Source of the DNA: JAAZGD01 sp964383845
GTDB taxonomy: Bacteria; Bacillota; Clostridia; Peptostreptococcales; Anaerovoracaceae
Reading direction: 5' to 3'
Length of the DNA: 6,235 nucleotides
Assembly (NCBI GenBank): GCA_964383845.1
Contig: CAYLIF010000049.1
Span: 1 to 6,235, forward strand
This document shows, piece after piece, positions 1-6,191 of this stretch. The position numbers and the translations under genes are program-made. Every line of letters begins with the position of its first letter. Position 1 is the stretch's first letter. The notes below the pieces were generated by a model, which saw nothing but the letters and a program-made list of their open reading frames with translations, was not told the DNA's origin and made no database searches.

Positions 1-52
1 TAGCCCCTACTACTACTCCATAGTCTTCTAATTCAAACAAAGTAATTTAAAA

Positions 53-124
53 AGAGAGCTTAGGCTCTCTTGCAGAGAGCACCCAGAAGTGATGCTTTCC
101 GCAAGGTAGCCTGAAGTGGAGGTG
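53..124 (+). promoter_or_regulatory. Structured 5' leader of the fibre operon with competing hairpins and an occluded SD
   Basis: The heptamer AGAGAGC occurs at 53-59 and again at 74-80, flanking its complement GCTCTCT at 64-70. The complement can therefore pair with either copy (loop TTAG or loop TGC), giving two mutually exclusive hairpins. Downstream, CACC (80-83) can pair with GGTG (121-124), CAG (84-86) with CTG (111-113), and GCT (94-96) with AGC (108-110). The last stem is capped by CC-GCAA-GG, a GNRA-type tetraloop at 101-104. The lower stem would cover the SD (GGAGGTGG, 118-125) of the first gene. The pairings are visible in the sequence; a regulatory role is inferred. I do not recognise a known riboswitch class. 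Confidence 0.4.
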
Positions 125-131
125 GATATCT

Positions 132-1334
132 ATGGAGCATACGGAAAAGAGAAAAAATATAATTATGCTAGCCATAGTTACCATAATTGTAATATATATA
201 GCAGTATCAATATTTGGGGTTGTCAGTGATACAGAATCAGGGCAAACGGTATTTGTTATATCTTCCGGCCTTTCCCAGGTTGGAGATGTAAAGGGAAATC
301 TTCCTTTTCTAGATAAACTAAAAGGATTTTTTAATTTTCCAGAGAAGGTGCCTGTACCCATTGAAAGAAAACTAACCATTAAGGGACAGGTTATTTACAC
401 TAATGGAGACCCTTTTGCAAATGGTCTTGTGGAAATGCGCAGTGATCCACGTAAAACTTATACGGATTGGAGTGGCTATTTTGCATTTGATAATGTTAAA
501 GTAGGGCAGCATACTTTTACCGTTTATAGCAAAAATATGAAAGCACTGGCTTCCTGCACAGTACTAATAGAACGGACTCCTGATAATCAAGATCCTATAC
601 TCACACAGTTGCCAGATGGAACTTGGGTACTGGAAATTTCGAAAAATATAAAAACCCTACAAATAGTATTAGAAATTGAGTTGGATGCTTCTGGAAATGC
701 TAATGGCAAACTTATTATGAGTTTAGGCGATGGACCGCCAGAATATTATCCTCCAGAAGAAGAAATCCCAGGAGGGGCACCTGACGAACCTGGTGATATA
801 CCGCCAGTGATTCCTCCGATAGATATAAATCCAAACCCACCGTCACCACCACCGCCAGCAAAACCATGGGATATAACAGTGTATAGCAAAATTGGTGCAG
901 ATGGGAATTTCGCTAAAAGACCAGGAGCCGCGGCTAATATAAATATTTTCGGCGACAATAAGAATATTGCTCCGGGGATGAGTGGAAAATATATATTCAC
1001 AATTGACAATTCAGCGAATTCTTTTCCTATAAATTATGCTATTAACTTTATAGAAACCAATAATAGTTTAAACATTCCTATGAGGTATCGGTTAAAAAAC
1101 AATGATACCAACACCTATGTGTCAGGAGATAATAAATGGTATCCCATAGATGAAATTGCAAATATAACTGTCAATCCAAGTAGTCCATTAGACCTAAATT
1201 CCGCAGCTAAGACTCATTATACCCTTGAGTGGTTATGGCAAGAAGCTGGTAACACAGATAATGTTTATGGAAAAGACCATGGTGGAGAAGTAGCCTGTAC
1301 TATGACTATTAGGGTTTCAGCCCAAAGAAAATAG
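132..1334 (+). CDS. Membrane-anchored surface protein: carboxypeptidase-regulatory-like domain plus TasA/camelysin-like domain
   Basis: This 400-aa protein has one N-terminal hydrophobic segment (about residues 11-29). It is followed by VVSDTESG (30-37), which resembles the SDTE motif just after the hydrophobic core in SipW-dependent signal peptides. No clear A-x-A site precedes it, so it may be cleaved by the adjacent SipW or stay anchored. Residues 79-148 match the carboxypeptidase regulatory-like (beta-sandwich) fold: an I-x-G-x-V start, G-x-P, then T-D-x-x-G-x-F and a V-x-x-G-x-H strand. Residues 201-245 are a Pro/Glu/Asp-rich linker. Residues 246-398 look like a TasA/camelysin module, with IAPGMSG (279-285), an F-T-I-D-N strand and a late W-L-W (367-369). 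It is first in the operon, with a good SD (GGAGGTGG, 118-125) before ATG. It could be a fibre base or anchor, or a minor subunit. The domain calls are by eye; the role is inferred. Confidence 0.85.
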   Translation: MEHTEKRKNIIMLAIVTIIVIYIAVSIFGVVSDTESGQTVFVISSGLSQVGDVKGNLPFLDKLKGFFNFPEKVPVPIERKLTIKGQVIYTNGDPFANGLVEMRSDPRKTYTDWSGYFAFDNVKVGQHTFTVYSKNMKALASCTVLIERTPDNQDPILTQLPDGTWVLEISKNIKTLQIVLEIELDASGNANGKLIMSLGDGPPEYYPPEEEIPGGAPDEPGDIPPVIPPIDINPNPPSPPPPAKPWDITVYSKIGADGNFAKRPGAAANINIFGDNKNIAPGMSGKYIFTIDNSANSFPINYAINFIETNNSLNIPMRYRLKNNDTNTYVSGDNKWYPIDEIANITVNPSSPLDLNSAAKTHYTLEWLWQEAGNTDNVYGKDHGGEVACTMTIRVSAQRK

Positions 1335-1347
1335 AAAGAGAGATATT

Positions 1348-1860
1348 TTGAAAGCAGACTGGAAGAGAATATTACTAACTTCTTTAAAATATTTGATTTT
1401 TGGAACCATAGGCTTGCTAATTATAATCAATCTATATATTGGTATTAATAAAGCTGTTACCCACAATCCTGTGCCTAAGTTTTTTGGGATAACCCCATTG
1501 ATAGTAATATCTGGGTCAATGGAGCCGGCAATTATGCCAGGAGACTTGGTAGTAATAAGAGAGCAAGCAACTAATAAGTATGTAGTAGGGGATGTGGTTA
1601 CCTATTTAGAAGGAAATATTTCATACACCCACAGGATTGTCGGTGAAGAAGATGGATTGTTTGTACTTAAAGGCGATAACAATAACGTGGCTGATGATAA
1701 GCTAGCAGCCACACAACTTATAGGTAAGGTAATTTTAAGGATCCCTAAAGTCGGTATAGCCATTCTTTTTCTAAAAACCTTGCCAGGGATATTACTGATG
1801 TTAGCCCTAATAGTGCTTTTGATCTATGGTGAAGAGATATGGCGCAAAATACGCAGTTAA
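1348..1860 (+). CDS. sipW: Signal peptidase I, SipW-type (ER/archaeal-like)
   Basis: This 170-aa membrane serine protease would remove signal peptides from exported proteins on the outer face of the membrane. A membrane segment lies at about residues 12-30. The catalytic box S-G-S-M-E-P (55-60) puts the nucleophile at Ser57. The second box, Y-T-H-R-I-V-G, carries His95 where ordinary bacterial enzymes have a general-base lysine; this defines the ER/archaeal/SipW class with a Ser-His-Asp arrangement. K-G-D-N-N (Asp110) and A-D-D (116-117) supply the acidic residue. A second membrane segment spans about 139-160, followed by a basic tail. The start is TTG, 13 bases after the first gene's stop, with GAGAG at 1338-1342 as a modest SD; no in-frame ATG offers an alternative before the membrane segment. 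Its position among proteins with SipW-style N-termini suggests they are its substrates. The family call is firm; the symbol is by analogy with Bacillus. Confidence 0.93.
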   Translation: MKADWKRILLTSLKYLIFGTIGLLIIINLYIGINKAVTHNPVPKFFGITPLIVISGSMEPAIMPGDLVVIREQATNKYVVGDVVTYLEGNISYTHRIVGEEDGLFVLKGDNNNVADDKLAATQLIGKVILRIPKVGIAILFLKTLPGILLMLALIVLLIYGEEIWRKIRS

Positions 1861-1939
1861 GCTAAAGTAAATCATTCAACCTTCTGGAGATTTTGTAGAA
1901 GGGATGGAGGTAGACATAGAAGATTGGAGCTGGTGATCG

Positions 1940-2923
1940 ATGAAAACTTCAAAATTAATAGCATTATTGATGATTTTAGTTTTGTTTAGCTTGCATTTTC
2001 TATCACCGACATTAGCTCGTTTTTCTGATGAATATAGGGGCTCAGATGTGGCTGTTATAGGAAAATGGAATTTTAGAGTAGGATCTGTTGTGGACAATCT
2101 GCAAAACCAGGGTTTTACATTTGATGTTTTTGACGGCCAAAACTTAAGCCCACAGATGAAGTCGAGTAATAGCTTTTTCATTTCTCCTGGAGAATCTGAC
2201 GTTGCAATAGATTATGAAGTTACCATGAATGTAGCCGTATTAATGAAAGATATTAACGGAAACCAGGAAGGAGAGGATTATCCTCCACTGATTTTCAAAA
2301 TAGAAAGCAATGAAAATCTACCAACTGTTAATTCTACAGCAACGATTCCCACATCATATGGAGATTGGTTTAGTTTAAAGGATATCGAAGTTGATGATGA
2401 TGGATACTTTACAGTAGCAACAGGAAATTTTGAGGCTGGTTCCGATGAGATAGTGGAAATTACTATAAATTGGTGGTGGAACACTTCTTACTATGAGGGG
2501 ACACCGCCTAGCCTTAACCATGATAGTACAAGTGGGGGGAATTATTATAAATTGGCAACTGATGACTATCAAATATTGATAAATAATCACAATTATGCCG
2601 TAGCTGCAGCCAATAATTTTTTCGATATACACGAGAGAATTGTCAGCAATGTTGATGGGGTGGACCAGATAAGTTACGTCTACAACGGTAGTGGTACGTG
2701 TCCATACACACCACCTGGAGGAGATGAGGCACATATAAGCGCCCATAACTCTTTAGTGGCCGCTGTTAGTACAGCACAAAATGCTATTAATAATTCACTT
2801 AAAGTTGCCTATGACAAATATGACACAAAGGCCTTAGGTATCCTTAATGGTCTTCAATCGAACCAAGATGAAAGAATAATGTTTAGAGTGGTCGGCGAAC
2901 AAGTCCCGCCAGAGGAAATATAA
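1940..2923 (+). CDS. TasA-like secreted fibre/matrix protein with SipW-type signal peptide
   Basis: This 327-aa protein has a signal peptide (KTSK, then a hydrophobic core to about residue 22) ending in PTLA, followed by RFSDEYRGSD. The A-R-F-S-D arrangement matches the cleavage region of SipW-dependent substrates such as TasA and camelysin (A-x-F-S-D-T-E). Residues about 40-215 are beta-rich: ISPGES (81-86) parallels the I-A-P-G-x-S strand start of TasA-type domains, and I-N-W-W-W-N (176-181) parallels the W-x-W strand in the other operon products. A roughly 110-residue extension follows, with a lone Cys254, a Pro/Gly stretch and an Ala/Asn-rich, probably helical segment (264-310) not expected in a plain TasA domain. 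ATG 1940 is the only start: an in-frame TGA lies at 1934-1936. The SD is GGAG at 1926-1929; a stronger GGAGGT at 1906-1911 lies too far upstream. It is the likely major or minor fibre subunit; the role is inferred. Confidence 0.82.
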   Translation: MKTSKLIALLMILVLFSLHFLSPTLARFSDEYRGSDVAVIGKWNFRVGSVVDNLQNQGFTFDVFDGQNLSPQMKSSNSFFISPGESDVAIDYEVTMNVAVLMKDINGNQEGEDYPPLIFKIESNENLPTVNSTATIPTSYGDWFSLKDIEVDDDGYFTVATGNFEAGSDEIVEITINWWWNTSYYEGTPPSLNHDSTSGGNYYKLATDDYQILINNHNYAVAAANNFFDIHERIVSNVDGVDQISYVYNGSGTCPYTPPGGDEAHISAHNSLVAAVSTAQNAINNSLKVAYDKYDTKALGILNGLQSNQDERIMFRVVGEQVPPEEI

Positions 2924-2982
2924 GGGTTAAATATTTATGACTATCAAGCAGTTACTATTTTTAAAGAGAGGAGAGAAACAGA

Positions 2983-3513
2983 ATGAAATTAAGAAATAAA
3001 TATATATATGCTATATTTCTACTTGCATTATTAGTAATAATGTCTTCTGGCATCTCTTTATCTCGTTATGTTTCTACATTGTCAAACACAGGAGATTCTA
3101 GTCTTATTATTTCCAGTGAATACAATCTAGATGTAGAATGGGGTGAAGACCCGAGTGTGGAACAGTATCCAGGAATATCAGGGCAAATGTACGACTTTAC
3201 ATTAGAAAACACAAAGAATACGGACTTGAATTATGAAATCAAAATCAAGTTAGGCTGGAATGAGGAGACTCCTGTTATAGGAGCAATGGTTCCCTTAAAT
3301 ATGGAGTTGTTTATTGTTAATGACGACAACACTTTCACGTTGGTCGAGAGTTCCTCAATTAATGGCAATACCCTTTATACCTCTTCAGCTCCTATAGAAG
3401 GAAATGAAGTTATGGATTTTAGATTAATGTGGAATTGGGGAAGCTCTGATAAAGACCAGAAATTTGCCAACAAAAAGATTGATGTAAATATAACTGTAAA
3501 CGCTAGGCAATAG
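2983..3513 (+). CDS. Small TasA/camelysin-like secreted protein with SipW-type signal peptide
   Basis: This 176-aa protein consists of a signal peptide (basic KLRNK, hydrophobic core about residues 8-25) and a single beta-rich domain. After the core comes S-L-S-R-Y-V-S-T-L-S-N-T, the SipW-type context with an aromatic residue after Arg and a small polar run. YPGISGQ (62-68), the following F-T-L-E-N-T strand and D-L-N-Y-E-I match the G-x-S-G-x-x-x-F-T-x-x-N region of the first operon protein. The C-terminus, with W-N-W (150-152) and a closing V-N-I-T-V-N-A-R-Q, parallels the W-L-W and T-I-R-V-S-A-Q-R-K end of that protein, so the two domains appear homologous. There are no cysteines and no C-terminal anchor. 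A strong SD (AGAGAGGAGAG, GGAG at 2970-2973) lies 9 bases before ATG. At one domain long it is the most minimal candidate fibre subunit here. The family is supported by motifs; polymerisation is inferred. Confidence 0.8.
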   Translation: MKLRNKYIYAIFLLALLVIMSSGISLSRYVSTLSNTGDSSLIISSEYNLDVEWGEDPSVEQYPGISGQMYDFTLENTKNTDLNYEIKIKLGWNEETPVIGAMVPLNMELFIVNDDNTFTLVESSSINGNTLYTSSAPIEGNEVMDFRLMWNWGSSDKDQKFANKKIDVNITVNARQ

Positions 3514-3537
3514 AAGAACAAGATGAAATATTTTGGA

Positions 3538-3546
3538 AGGGAGGAG
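3538..3546 (+). promoter_or_regulatory. Strong SD that decides the TTG start of the beta-helix gene
   Basis: AGGGAGGAG at 3538-3546 sits 6 bases before TTG 3553, which is in frame with the gene. The upstream in-frame ATG at 3523 has only the weak AGAAGAACAAG before it. The SD therefore lies inside the ORF counted from 3523 and favours the TTG, shortening the product by 10 residues. Confidence 0.65.
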
Positions 3547-3552
3547 AATTAT

Positions 3553-5217
3553 TTGTTCGAGAATCATTTAAGTACCATATTTAATAAATTTAAAAATGCT
3601 CATACTAGAATTCTTCACCTTAGTAAACCTTTGCTAATGCTCTTAGCGGTCTTAATGTGTGCTTTACTTGCACTAGCAAGTTGGACCTCTATTTTAACAT
3701 ATTCTTCATTTGCAAAAAGCTTGGAACATTCATTCACACTAAACACAAGCAATTTCTTTTTTGAAGCCTCTATAGAGCCAAAAGCACTTACCATTAATAA
3801 GGCTAGCCAATTTACAGAAGAGTCTAATCTTTCTGTGAGAAATTTCATGGAAGATATAGAAGAAAATACAACATCTTCTGACATAGAATATACTATAACT
3901 TCAAAAGAAAACGGAACAACAACGCCCCGCTTTGATCTTTTTATAGGAAATGATTTAGCAACTGCAACTCAATGTGTCGACAATACCACTATTGGAGCAT
4001 TGTCTGCTGGATCAATGAAAACTAACACCCATAAACTTTACTTTAAGCTAAAAGATTCAGAAACTGCCTCAGGCACCTATCCAGTAAAAATAGAAATTAA
4101 GTCTTCTAAGCCTTACGAGCGAATGTATAACTTCACTCTTAATATCGAGGTTCCTGCTAACGATATGGATGGCATGATATTAATACCAGGTACTGATATA
4201 TATAGACCAGATGTCCCAATTACATCAGGATCAATTTTAGTGTTTAAAGACAATGAATATGTTTATCTAACTCCTGCAGATCTATTGAATCAATTAGTGA
4301 TTGATAATCATTTGCAGGACGGTTCCCTTTATATCCCTGCATCTATAGGTGCAATAGAAATAGAACGGAATGCATCAAACAATTGGAGTCCCACTATCGA
4401 CTGGGATGTATATGGAGATATAATAATAGAAGCAAATATAAAAGTTAATGTGCACACTTCTGTAGTTATGAAATCTCATAATGGGGACGTAATAATGAAT
4501 GGAATCAACATGACAGGAGGCAACAACAATCCATTTAAAGTCGAAATAATCGCTGAGAATGGTGGCGTAAAAGCAGACGGGGCAGTGATTTCTTCTGTCT
4601 CTGATGGCAATGGAAAGATTAGCTTAGTGGCAAGGGATTCTATTAATATAAGTGGAGCTGCATTAAAATCTTCTGGAAATTACGGAATAAATATACAATC
4701 ATCAGAGGGCGGCATAAATGCTCCAAAGGCGAATATTGAATCTACTAACGGAGCTGGTACGGCTGGGATTAAGTTAGAATCTTTGGGATTAATTAATTTA
4801 GATAAAGCAACAGTCAAATCTAATGTATTCATAACTATTAATGGTTCGCAAGGCATAAGTGCCCAATCCGCAAAGATAAGCAACTCGGCCTACGGTAAGA
4901 ACATTAATATGGCAAGTAGCAATGGTAGTATAAATCTTTCGTCATTTGCAACTCCTGAGCCAAAAACACAGGTTCAATCTGCGAGTGCTAATATATATAT
5001 TACTGCAAAAGAACATATATCTATTGAATCAGCTATAATAAGTGCTTCTATGAACTATGGTATGGAACTGAGATTTAAGTCAACAGGACCCACAGGTTCA
5101 ATTAATAATCTCTGGCTTAATAACGCAAAAGTAAACGGCCACTCAATTAATGCCTATAATCTTTCCAAAATGGGCACCTTAGCTAACGGAAGTGGCACAA
5201 TAAATTGGAACCCATAA
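3553..5217 (+). CDS. Secreted beta-helix-like surface protein with SipW-type N-terminus
   Basis: I count 554 aa from TTG 3553 (564 aa if ATG 3523 is used). A long basic n-region (1-26) precedes a hydrophobic segment (about 27-49), then SSFAKSLEHSF, which resembles the SipW-substrate context after the core. Residues about 80-200 form a beta-sandwich-like region with D-I-E-Y-T-I and G-T-Y-P-V-K-I-E-I strands, as in TasA-type or Ig-like domains. A linker (about 205-285) follows. Residues about 288-554 are a series of coils of 21-30 residues with the pattern N/G-G-x-I-x-x-x-x-A-x-I-x-S and a later I-x-I/L-x-S strand, as expected of a right-handed parallel beta-helix (haemagglutinin or pectate-lyase-like shape). 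No catalytic motif, LPXTG or SLH anchor is visible. It is last in the operon, 39 bases after the preceding stop. It may be an adhesin, tip or scaffold; I do not recognise a named family. Confidence 0.78.
   Translation: MFENHLSTIFNKFKNAHTRILHLSKPLLMLLAVLMCALLALASWTSILTYSSFAKSLEHSFTLNTSNFFFEASIEPKALTINKASQFTEESNLSVRNFMEDIEENTTSSDIEYTITSKENGTTTPRFDLFIGNDLATATQCVDNTTIGALSAGSMKTNTHKLYFKLKDSETASGTYPVKIEIKSSKPYERMYNFTLNIEVPANDMDGMILIPGTDIYRPDVPITSGSILVFKDNEYVYLTPADLLNQLVIDNHLQDGSLYIPASIGAIEIERNASNNWSPTIDWDVYGDIIIEANIKVNVHTSVVMKSHNGDVIMNGINMTGGNNNPFKVEIIAENGGVKADGAVISSVSDGNGKISLVARDSINISGAALKSSGNYGINIQSSEGGINAPKANIESTNGAGTAGIKLESLGLINLDKATVKSNVFITINGSQGISAQSAKISNSAYGKNINMASSNGSINLSSFATPEPKTQVQSASANIYITAKEHISIESAIISASMNYGMELRFKSTGPTGSINNLWLNNAKVNGHSINAYNLSKMGTLANGSGTINWNP
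4480..5214 (+). repeat. Nine degenerate beta-helix coils encoded in the 3' half of the gene
   Basis: Protein-level repeats begin near residues 310, 336, 361, 385, 411, 432, 457, 487 and 514 of the 554-aa product. Each opens with a turn such as N-G, G-G or E-G, then I-x-x-x-x-A-x-I-x-S, a variable loop, and an I-x-I/L-x-S/A strand. Spacing is 21-30 residues. The DNA copies have diverged, so these are structural repeats rather than recent duplications. Confidence 0.6.
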
Positions 5218-5296
5218 ACAGAATTTAGCAAGAAATATATTTCAAGCAATACTATTTTGGGATCCAGGGTAAAATTAATTTTTAATTATGATTAGA

Positions 5297-6043
5297 TTAT
5301 TGATCTACTGCAGCAGGAGTAGTTTCAACAGGGAGGCCGTCCACTTCATCGTTGGGCGGTTCCTCACTATCGGGGTCAGGAACTTCAGGATTACTTGGCT
5401 CAACGAACTCCATTTTGTCTAAAAGTTCTTGTGTAAAAGCACCGTAGGCAAGAAGCTTTTCCGCCAAGGTGGCAGTGTCCCCTTTTACTGGTTGACTAAG
5501 AAGGTCATAGGATATTTTAACAACATGATCTCGCAAAAACTTTGATTTGCTTAATTCCGCAAATAATTCCTGATCCACAAGGTCAAGTTCTAATGCCTTA
5601 TCTAAAGACTTACGCCATTTGAAATCTATTCCTTCGTCGTGATATCCAATTGAACGTAATGCCATGGTCATATACTCAGATGCTTTGACCACCTTCCGGC
5701 TGCCAAACTTATCTGCGCTTATCCCCTTGGTTAAGTTGTGCTTATAGAGGAAGCCTACGTAATCTTGGCCCCACTTAGGAACATCGGTAAATGGGTGAGA
5801 GTATTTGTTGGCGATTGCCTCTTTTTCCCCTCCAACTAACCTGACAAAAATAATTCCCGCCTCTATTCGAGTAGGTGGACGATCTAACATAAAGCCTTCA
5901 TTAGAACCCTTAAAGATTGAGAGGACATTGAGCTTTTCTGCCTCAGCAAGATACTTAGGAGTAGTTGCTCCATAAGACATGGAAAATCCACTAAGAAATA
6001 GAAGAGATATAAAAAGATATATTATAAACTTTTTTCTGGCCAT
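5297..6043 (-). CDS. Secreted S-layer homology (SLH) domain protein
   Basis: This 248-aa protein has a signal peptide (ARKK, hydrophobic to about residue 20, probable cut near SYGA, residue 26). SLH-like repeat 1 covers about 30-75, with P-T-R-I-E-A (57-62) in place of the usual T-R-A-E. Repeat 2 covers about 83-134, with F-T-D-V-P-K-W (85-91), the L-Y...G spacing and a degenerate K-A-S-E. Residues about 140-205 may be a third, weak repeat. The tail (214-248) is Pro/Glu/Asp-rich. SLH domains bind pyruvylated secondary cell-wall polymers; the degenerate TRAE motifs make binding strength uncertain. Nothing but SLH and tail is present, so it may be an adaptor or wall-associated partner rather than an S-layer subunit. 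ATG 6043 is chosen because AAAGGA (6053-6058) lies 9 bases upstream; ATG 6049 would leave only 3 bases, and a longer in-frame extension to 6151 adds a second hydrophobic stretch before the signal peptide. It is convergent with the fibre operon. Confidence 0.85.
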   Translation of the reverse strand: MARKKFIIYLFISLLFLSGFSMSYGATTPKYLAEAEKLNVLSIFKGSNEGFMLDRPPTRIEAGIIFVRLVGGEKEAIANKYSHPFTDVPKWGQDYVGFLYKHNLTKGISADKFGSRKVVKASEYMTMALRSIGYHDEGIDFKWRKSLDKALELDLVDQELFAELSKSKFLRDHVVKISYDLLSQPVKGDTATLAEKLLAYGAFTQELLDKMEFVEPSNPEVPDPDSEEPPNDEVDGLPVETTPAAVDQ

Positions 6044-6052
6044 GTCCATGGG

Positions 6053-6058
6053 TCCTTT
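6053..6058 (-). promoter_or_regulatory. SD of the SLH gene, deciding its start
   Basis: Read on the - strand this is AAAGGA, 9 bases before ATG 6043 and only 3 before ATG 6049. It supports the start that gives the MARKK signal peptide. Confidence 0.55.
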
Positions 6059-6086
6059 CAAATCACAGTGGGAATCACTTAATAGT

Positions 6087-6115
6087 ATTATACATTGTAT
6101 AAGGTAATATATAAA
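6087..6115 (-). promoter_or_regulatory. Likely sigma-A-type promoter of the SLH gene, with a palindrome over the -10
   Basis: On the - strand a perfect -10 TATAAT (6092-6087) is preceded by a 17-base spacer and TTTATA (6115-6110), which matches the TTGACA -35 consensus at 4 of 6 positions. The -10 lies about 44 bases before ATG 6043. The perfect inverted repeat TTATACA-T-TGTATAA (6088-6102, 7-base arms) overlaps the -10, as a repressor operator would. The promoter call is moderate; the operator is inferred. Confidence 0.4.
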
Positions 6116-6159
6116 GACTTGAATTAGGTTTTTACTAGCAAAGATCATCACTCAAGAAA

Positions 6160-6191
6160 CCAATTATTACCTTAACTGAGCCAATTATTAC
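6160..6191 (-). repeat. Tandem 11-base direct repeat, 21-base period, upstream of the SLH gene
   Basis: CCAATTATTAC (+ strand) occurs exactly at 6160-6170 and 6181-6191. The 21-base period is two helical turns, so both copies face the same side of the DNA. They lie about 45 bases upstream of the proposed -35, where an activator would sit. No protein is assigned. Confidence 0.5.

Noticed and set aside
1..52. Promoter of the operon or the end of a preceding gene
   Set aside because: No convincing -35/-10 pair is visible, and stops occur in all three forward frames within the first 31 bases, so nothing can be assigned.
70..131. Possible cyclic-di-GMP-type riboswitch, suggested by the GNRA hairpin and GGTAGCC
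   Set aside because: The conserved class I core (GGGCAAACC and GACGCAAAGCC) and the class II core are missing; only short generic similarity is present.
47..379. 110-aa reverse-strand ORF over the leader and the start of gene 1
   Set aside because: It is antisense to a well-supported coding region, lacks a recognisable domain and overlaps the structured leader.
746..1009. 87-aa Gly/Pro-rich reverse ORF
   Set aside because: It is the antisense shadow of the proline-rich linker and TasA-like domain of gene 1.
1876..2746. Three reverse-strand ORFs (68-123 aa) over the TasA-like gene
   Set aside because: They are antisense shadows with no SD or domain; the + frame carries a clear signal peptide and family motifs.
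2937..2999. 20-codon ORF overlapping the start of the small TasA-like gene
   Set aside because: It has no SD of its own and the overlap with the next gene start looks accidental.
3615..4883. Two reverse-strand ORFs (67 and 89 aa) within the beta-helix gene
   Set aside because: They are antisense to a long, patterned repeat protein and have no supporting start signals.
5254..5283. Weak hairpin ATTTTG...TAAAAT followed by a T-rich run, as a terminator between the convergent genes
   Set aside because: The stem has only six A/T-rich pairs including a G-T pair, with a 10-base loop; it is too weak to call in AT-rich DNA.
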